Assembly: GCA_029260795.1 (NCBI GenBank)
Contig: JAJDCO010000098.1
Span: 124,001 to 188,000 of the forward strand
DNA from: Planctomycetota bacterium
GTDB taxonomy: Bacteria; Planctomycetota; OFTM77
Length of the DNA: 64,000 nt
Reading direction: 5' to 3'
Part shown: piece after piece, positions 60,756 to 64,000 of the stretch
Numbering within the stretch: position 1 is the stretch's first letter
Layout: every line of letters starts with the position of its first letter
Program-made: the position numbers and the translations under genes
The notes under the pieces: model-generated
Told to the model about the DNA's origin: nothing
Seen by the model: the letters and a program-made list of their open reading frames with translations, nothing else
Database searches by the model: none

Positions 60756-62285
60756 TTACGACACTGCCGGGGCGAAGTGGTGGGTGATCTCGCGGCTGGC
60801 GAGGACGTCGCCGGTGTCGGCGTCCTCGATGATGATCTCGAGGTGCGGCTGGAGTCCGCAGCGGTCGAGGTCGATCTCGACGAAGGCGGACTGCGACGCG
60901 CGGGGCTCGAGCGAGATCTGCTCGGGACCGATGGTGCGTGTGATCTCGCCGTGGTCGTCGGTGACCTTGATCTGGCCGCGCAGGTTCTTCGCGGCCCAGG
61001 TCAGGTTGCGCATGTTGACGTGGAAGCCTTGCGTCGACTCGGTCGGCGCGCGATCGGTGCCGCGCTCGAAGTCGACCCAGATCTCGTACGGCTTCGCCTG
61101 GGAGTTCTGCTTGTAGAAAGTGCACTGACGGCACGTATCCCGCAGCTCGCCATTGAAGAAGTCCTCACGGAGCTTCTGATACCGCTCGCCGTTCCACACC
61201 TCTTCGACGCTCGACTCGAAGACGTTGCCCATCAGGATGTCGGGCTTCTCACCGCCTTGGCAGCACGGGTAGACGTCGCCGTTGACGTCGACCTTCATGT
61301 ACTGGGCCGCTTGCTGGCAGAAGCTGCGGTGGTGGTAGAGCAGGAAGTTGGTCGAGTCGGAGTTGGCCTTGTTGGTCCGCATCTCGCGCTTGTTGAGATG
61401 GAACCATTCGAACTCTCCGAGGCCCATGGTGAGATCGACGCCGATCTCATGGGCGGCGGCGATGGTCTCCTTGCGCAGTCGCTCGATGTCCTCGGGCGGA
61501 ATGTTGCCGTAGGCGTCGAGCTCGTTGCCGCGCTCGTTGTTGTCGTAGAGCTGCTGGATGATGACGCGGTCGACGCCGATCTCGCCGCCCATGTAGCGGA
61601 CGAAGTCGGGCATCTCGTAGGCGTTGCACTTCAAGAACACGAAGCTGACGGCGACCTCGATGCCGTCTTCGCGCGTCCACTCGACGATCTTGCGCAGGTT
61701 GTCGAAGACCTCGTCGTAGTCGGCGCCGACGCGGATCTTCGCGAACGACTCGCGCGTGTGCGCGTCGAGCGAGACCTGGATCATGGCGACCGTGTCGCGG
61801 ATGCGCTCGTAGTTCGCGCGGTCGAGGTAGGTCGCGTTCGTGATGAATTGGATCTGCGTCTGATAGCGGCGCGCGGCGTCCGGGACGACGTCGATGAAGC
61901 CGGGCAGGCTCGGCTCGCTGCCCGAGTGCGGAATGATGACGCTCGCCGTGGGCAAGACCTCGTCGGCGACCATCTGGATCTGCTCTTCCGTCATGCGCAC
62001 GGGCGTCGGGTGAATCCCGTCCCAGCACATGATGCAGTCCAAGTTGCAGATGTTGTGGGCGCTGAGCTGCACGTAGTAGGGGCGGCTCTCCCAAACCGTG
62101 CGCTTCTCGATCACGTCGCGTTGCAGCTTCATGAACTGATCGGCCTCGATCCGCTCTTTCTCCTCGACGCTGAGAGGAGCCGGCCGCGGGTTCGTCTTGG
62201 CCGCCTCGAGTCGTTCTTTCCGCTGGGCCACCTTCTCGGGAGCGGGATCGAGCTGGGGACCTGGAAAGAAACGCTTGCTGCTCAT
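60756..62285 (-). CDS. Radical SAM/SPASM-domain protein
   Basis: The 509-residue protein has a radical SAM core with Cys80, Cys84 and Cys87 in NICNLDCIMCW, followed by IPHSGSEPSLPGFIDVVPD, IQFITNATYLDRANYERIRD and VSLDAHTRESFAKIRVGADY. A C-terminal SPASM-like auxiliary cluster region (about 365-425) contains VDVNGDVYPCCQGGEKPDIL, MGNVFESSVEEVWNGERYQ and CRQC. The last ~90 residues form an extra beta-rich domain. GGAGG lies 10 bases before the ATG at 62285. SPASM proteins modify peptides, glycans or sulfatases. It could in principle be an anSME-like maturase, but no specific evidence supports that. It stands alone. Confidence 0.92.
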   Translation of the reverse strand: MSSKRFFPGPQLDPAPEKVAQRKERLEAAKTNPRPAPLSVEEKERIEADQFMKLQRDVIEKRTVWESRPYYVQLSAHNICNLDCIMCWDGIHPTPVRMTEEQIQMVADEVLPTASVIIPHSGSEPSLPGFIDVVPDAARRYQTQIQFITNATYLDRANYERIRDTVAMIQVSLDAHTRESFAKIRVGADYDEVFDNLRKIVEWTREDGIEVAVSFVFLKCNAYEMPDFVRYMGGEIGVDRVIIQQLYDNNERGNELDAYGNIPPEDIERLRKETIAAAHEIGVDLTMGLGEFEWFHLNKREMRTNKANSDSTNFLLYHHRSFCQQAAQYMKVDVNGDVYPCCQGGEKPDILMGNVFESSVEEVWNGERYQKLREDFFNGELRDTCRQCTFYKQNSQAKPYEIWVDFERGTDRAPTESTQGFHVNMRNLTWAAKNLRGQIKVTDDHGEITRTIGPEQISLEPRASQSAFVEIDLDRCGLQPHLEIIIEDADTGDVLASREITHHFAPAVS

Positions 62286-62764
62286 CGAGAATGCCTCCGT
62301 CGGGGGCGGCTGAGAGTTGGGAGGATCAGGCTTTGGGAGTGGACGGCCAGCTCCGGGCATCCCGAGTCTGGCCAAGCAATTAAGCTAACAGGGGCCCGGG
62401 AGGGGCGCAAGAGAGGCCTGGGAGGGGAGCCCGCGGTGATCGACCACGGGAAGAGGGGTCTCCTCAAGGACGAGCGCCGCGACCCGAAGGTTCCTCAGCG
62501 AGCGGAGCCCAGGCCAGAATCTCGAAGCGCGGCCCGGCGACCGGAGGCGGGAAGGCACCGACGGCGACGCGTCCAGATTCCGGATGACCGATCCCGATTC
62601 GCCGCCCGTCGCAGCGGCGAGGAGAGGGAATCCCGAGGCGCCGTTCCGGCACTAAATGTCCTTCCTGGGGAAAGTCGCTTGCGACCGTCTCGCGGTCGCT
62701 TGCCCGCGGCCTCGAATGGGCATGGGTTCTGCTTCAGCATGTCATCGCGCTGGAGAACGACCTG
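62286..62764. other. Divergent intergenic region, possible hidden 5' coding
   Basis: These 479 bases separate the radical SAM start (minus) and the small hypothetical gene (plus). The frame of that gene stays open back to at least 62651 and the translation just upstream of its GTG (LLQHVIALENDLVTDL) looks protein-like, but there is no ATG, GTG or TTG in frame. The rest shows nothing recognisable. Confidence 0.45.
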
Positions 62765-63331
62765 GTGACGGACCTCGTCGAGCGAGACCTGGCCGGGGAG
62801 GATCCGAATCGCCTCGCGGACGATCTCGAGAGCTACGAGGAGTTCTTGCAGGGGCGCTTCGAGCTGAATCTGCTGCTGTACCGCTCGCCGTACCCTCTGC
62901 TCGGCAGCTACCGCTTGTTTCGCCACAAGTGGGATCTCGACATCACGGCCTACTATGATCTCTGGCTGTCCTCCTTTCGCCTCGACGAGCACTTGGACCC
63001 GCGCGGGCTGCGGACACTACGCGCCGAGCGGCCGTTCGTCTCGGGCGCTCTCGAGCAGTTCAATCGGATCTTCGAGCAGGAGTGTCAAGCCGCGTTGGCC
63101 GACGGCAGCTACTTCGACGACAACGCGGGACGCTTCGTCGATGGTTTGGATACGGTCGACTTCGTGAAGGATGTCGGGCAGCACCGAACACCCGACGCGA
63201 TCCGCGCCATCCTGCTGGAGAGCTTTCGGCGAGTGCGACGTGCCTTGATGCCGGAGATCCCGATCGACGACGAAGCCCTCCAGCCTAGCCTGCAGGACTT
63301 CGTCGACGGGGGCGCTCTTCGGAGCCGTTGA
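62765..63331 (+). CDS. Hypothetical helical protein, start uncertain
   Basis: The 188-residue product from GTG 62765 is predominantly helical (LADDLESYEEFLQGRFELNL, YPLLGSYRLFRHKWDLDITA, LEQFNRIFEQECQAALADGS, AIRAILLESFRRVRRALMPE) and unrecognised. GGAG lies about 10 bases before the GTG. The protein-like sequence extends at least 11 residues upstream, so the true start may be a rare codon such as CTG, or an early frameshift may have removed it. It lies 55 bases before the DNA polymerase IV gene in the same direction, so co-transcription is possible. Function is unknown. Confidence 0.65.
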   Translation: MTDLVERDLAGEDPNRLADDLESYEEFLQGRFELNLLLYRSPYPLLGSYRLFRHKWDLDITAYYDLWLSSFRLDEHLDPRGLRTLRAERPFVSGALEQFNRIFEQECQAALADGSYFDDNAGRFVDGLDTVDFVKDVGQHRTPDAIRAILLESFRRVRRALMPEIPIDDEALQPSLQDFVDGGALRSR

Positions 63332-63386
63332 GGCGCGTTCACGGACCTCTCTTTCGACACCGACGGCTCCTTGCTTCAATGGGCCC

Positions 63387-64000
63387 ATGGAACGCGCGAT
63401 TCTTCACGCCGACATGGACGCCTTCTACGCCGCAATCGAGCAGCGCGACCGACCCGAGCTGCGGGGCCGGCCCGTGATCGTGGGCGGGACGCCGGAAGGG
63501 CGAGGCGTCGTGAGCACGGCGTCGTACGAGGCACGTCGCTTCGGCGTCCACTCGGCGATGCCGGCGGTGACCGCGGTTCGGCTGTGTCCGGACGGTGTGT
63601 TCCTGCCACCGGATATGCGCCGCTACCGCGCGGTGTCGCAGCAGATCTTCGAGATCTTCCGGAGCTACACACCTCTCGTCGAAGGCTTGTCGTCGGACGA
63701 GGCGTTTCTGGACGTGACGGGTAGCCAACGCCTGTTCGGAGATGCGGTGACGATCGCGGGGCGCATTCGAGTCGAGGTGCGCGAGAAGACGCAGCTCACG
63801 GTCTCGATCGGCGTGGCGCCCAACAAGCTCCTCGCCAAGATCGGCTCCGATCTCGACAAGCCCGATGGGCTGACCGTCATCCCGACCGAGCGCGTGGCCG
63901 CGATCCTGCGTGACCTGCCGGCGAGCCGGATTCCCGGGCTAGGGAGACGAGTGCAGGAGCGGCTCGGCAGCGCGGGGATTCGCACCATCGGTCAGCTCGC
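63387..64000 (+). CDS. dinB: DNA polymerase IV (3' partial)
   Basis: The reading frame from ATG 63387 is open to the window end and encodes 204 residues of a Y-family polymerase. The first catalytic carboxylates are in ILHADMDAFYAAIEQRD, the nucleotide-binding loop is SYEARRFGVHSAMPA, and the second catalytic pair is in VEGLSSDEAFLDVTGS. LTVSIGVAPNKLLAKIGSDL and the start of the helix-hairpin-helix thumb (IPGLGRRVQERLGSAGI) follow. DinB copies damaged templates in translesion synthesis. No LexA-like operator was recognised upstream. The remaining ~150-200 residues (little finger) lie outside the window. Confidence 0.96.
   Translation, partial: MERAILHADMDAFYAAIEQRDRPELRGRPVIVGGTPEGRGVVSTASYEARRFGVHSAMPAVTAVRLCPDGVFLPPDMRRYRAVSQQIFEIFRSYTPLVEGLSSDEAFLDVTGSQRLFGDAVTIAGRIRVEVREKTQLTVSIGVAPNKLLAKIGSDLDKPDGLTVIPTERVAAILRDLPASRIPGLGRRVQERLGSAGIRTIGQL

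Noticed and set aside
60735..62768. 677-residue plus-strand open frame rich in Leu, Val, Asp
   Set aside because: Antisense to the radical SAM/SPASM gene with its conserved cysteines; the composition is the usual complement of acidic codons.

Overview
The window is high-GC DNA carrying about 41 genes on both strands. The gene content resembles Planctomycetota. It includes four Hanks-type serine/threonine kinases with a single membrane span, four ECF-type sigma factors, a 'PVC-type' haem-binding CxxCH dehydrogenase with a ThuA domain, a sulfatase, a sialate O-acetylesterase-like protein, FG-GAP and parallel beta-helix secreted proteins, and a putative porin. The lineage is inferred from gene families only. 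No rRNA, tRNA, insertion sequence, prophage or CRISPR array was recognised.

Layout. 1-11 kb: 3' part of an M3 oligopeptidase, a YbjQ-like protein, a secreted HEAT-like protein, a toroid/CxxCH/ankyrin fusion, an animal-type haem peroxidase divergent from a MarR regulator, a VOC pseudogene and a beta-helix protein. 11-24 kb: an ECF sigma convergent with a kinase-TPR protein; a large alpha-galactosidase-like hydrolase whose 3' end overlaps a Fic/winged-helix gene that has lost its catalytic His and its inhibitory Glu; then an operon of ECF sigma, kinase-FGE-fold protein and an unknown 539-residue protein. 24-34 kb: lipoprotein, small secreted protein, porin, FG-GAP protein, B12-type radical SAM protein, winged-helix regulator with membrane partner, sulfatase.

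34-43 kb: two SGNH-hydrolase-like proteins, a 1126-residue TPR-CHAT protease and an ECF sigma in one direction, facing a kinase with a DUF4384-like tail. 43-51 kb: a minus-strand operon starting with a 1406-residue ThuA/dehydrogenase/cytochrome c protein, followed by UPF0261 and PEP-hydrolase-type TIM-barrel genes (the two halves of the plant Tm-1 protein), a cupin, a VOC protein and a GNAT acetyltransferase. 51-64 kb: NHL lipoprotein, kinase-TPR protein, sialate O-acetylesterase, lipoprotein RidA, an ECF sigma fused through a membrane span to a large extracytoplasmic region, a radical SAM/SPASM protein, an unknown protein and the 5' part of DNA polymerase IV.

Together the window mixes secreted polysaccharide or organic-matter catabolism with a dense layer of sigma-factor, kinase and protease signalling. 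The loci most worth a second look are the CHAT/ECF/kinase cluster, the catalytically degenerate Fic gene with repeated AT-rich motifs beside the sigma-kinase-FGE operon, the membrane-tethered sigma factor, and the Tm-1-like gene pair. All starts are chosen by ribosome-binding site, signal peptide or overlap as stated in each entry.
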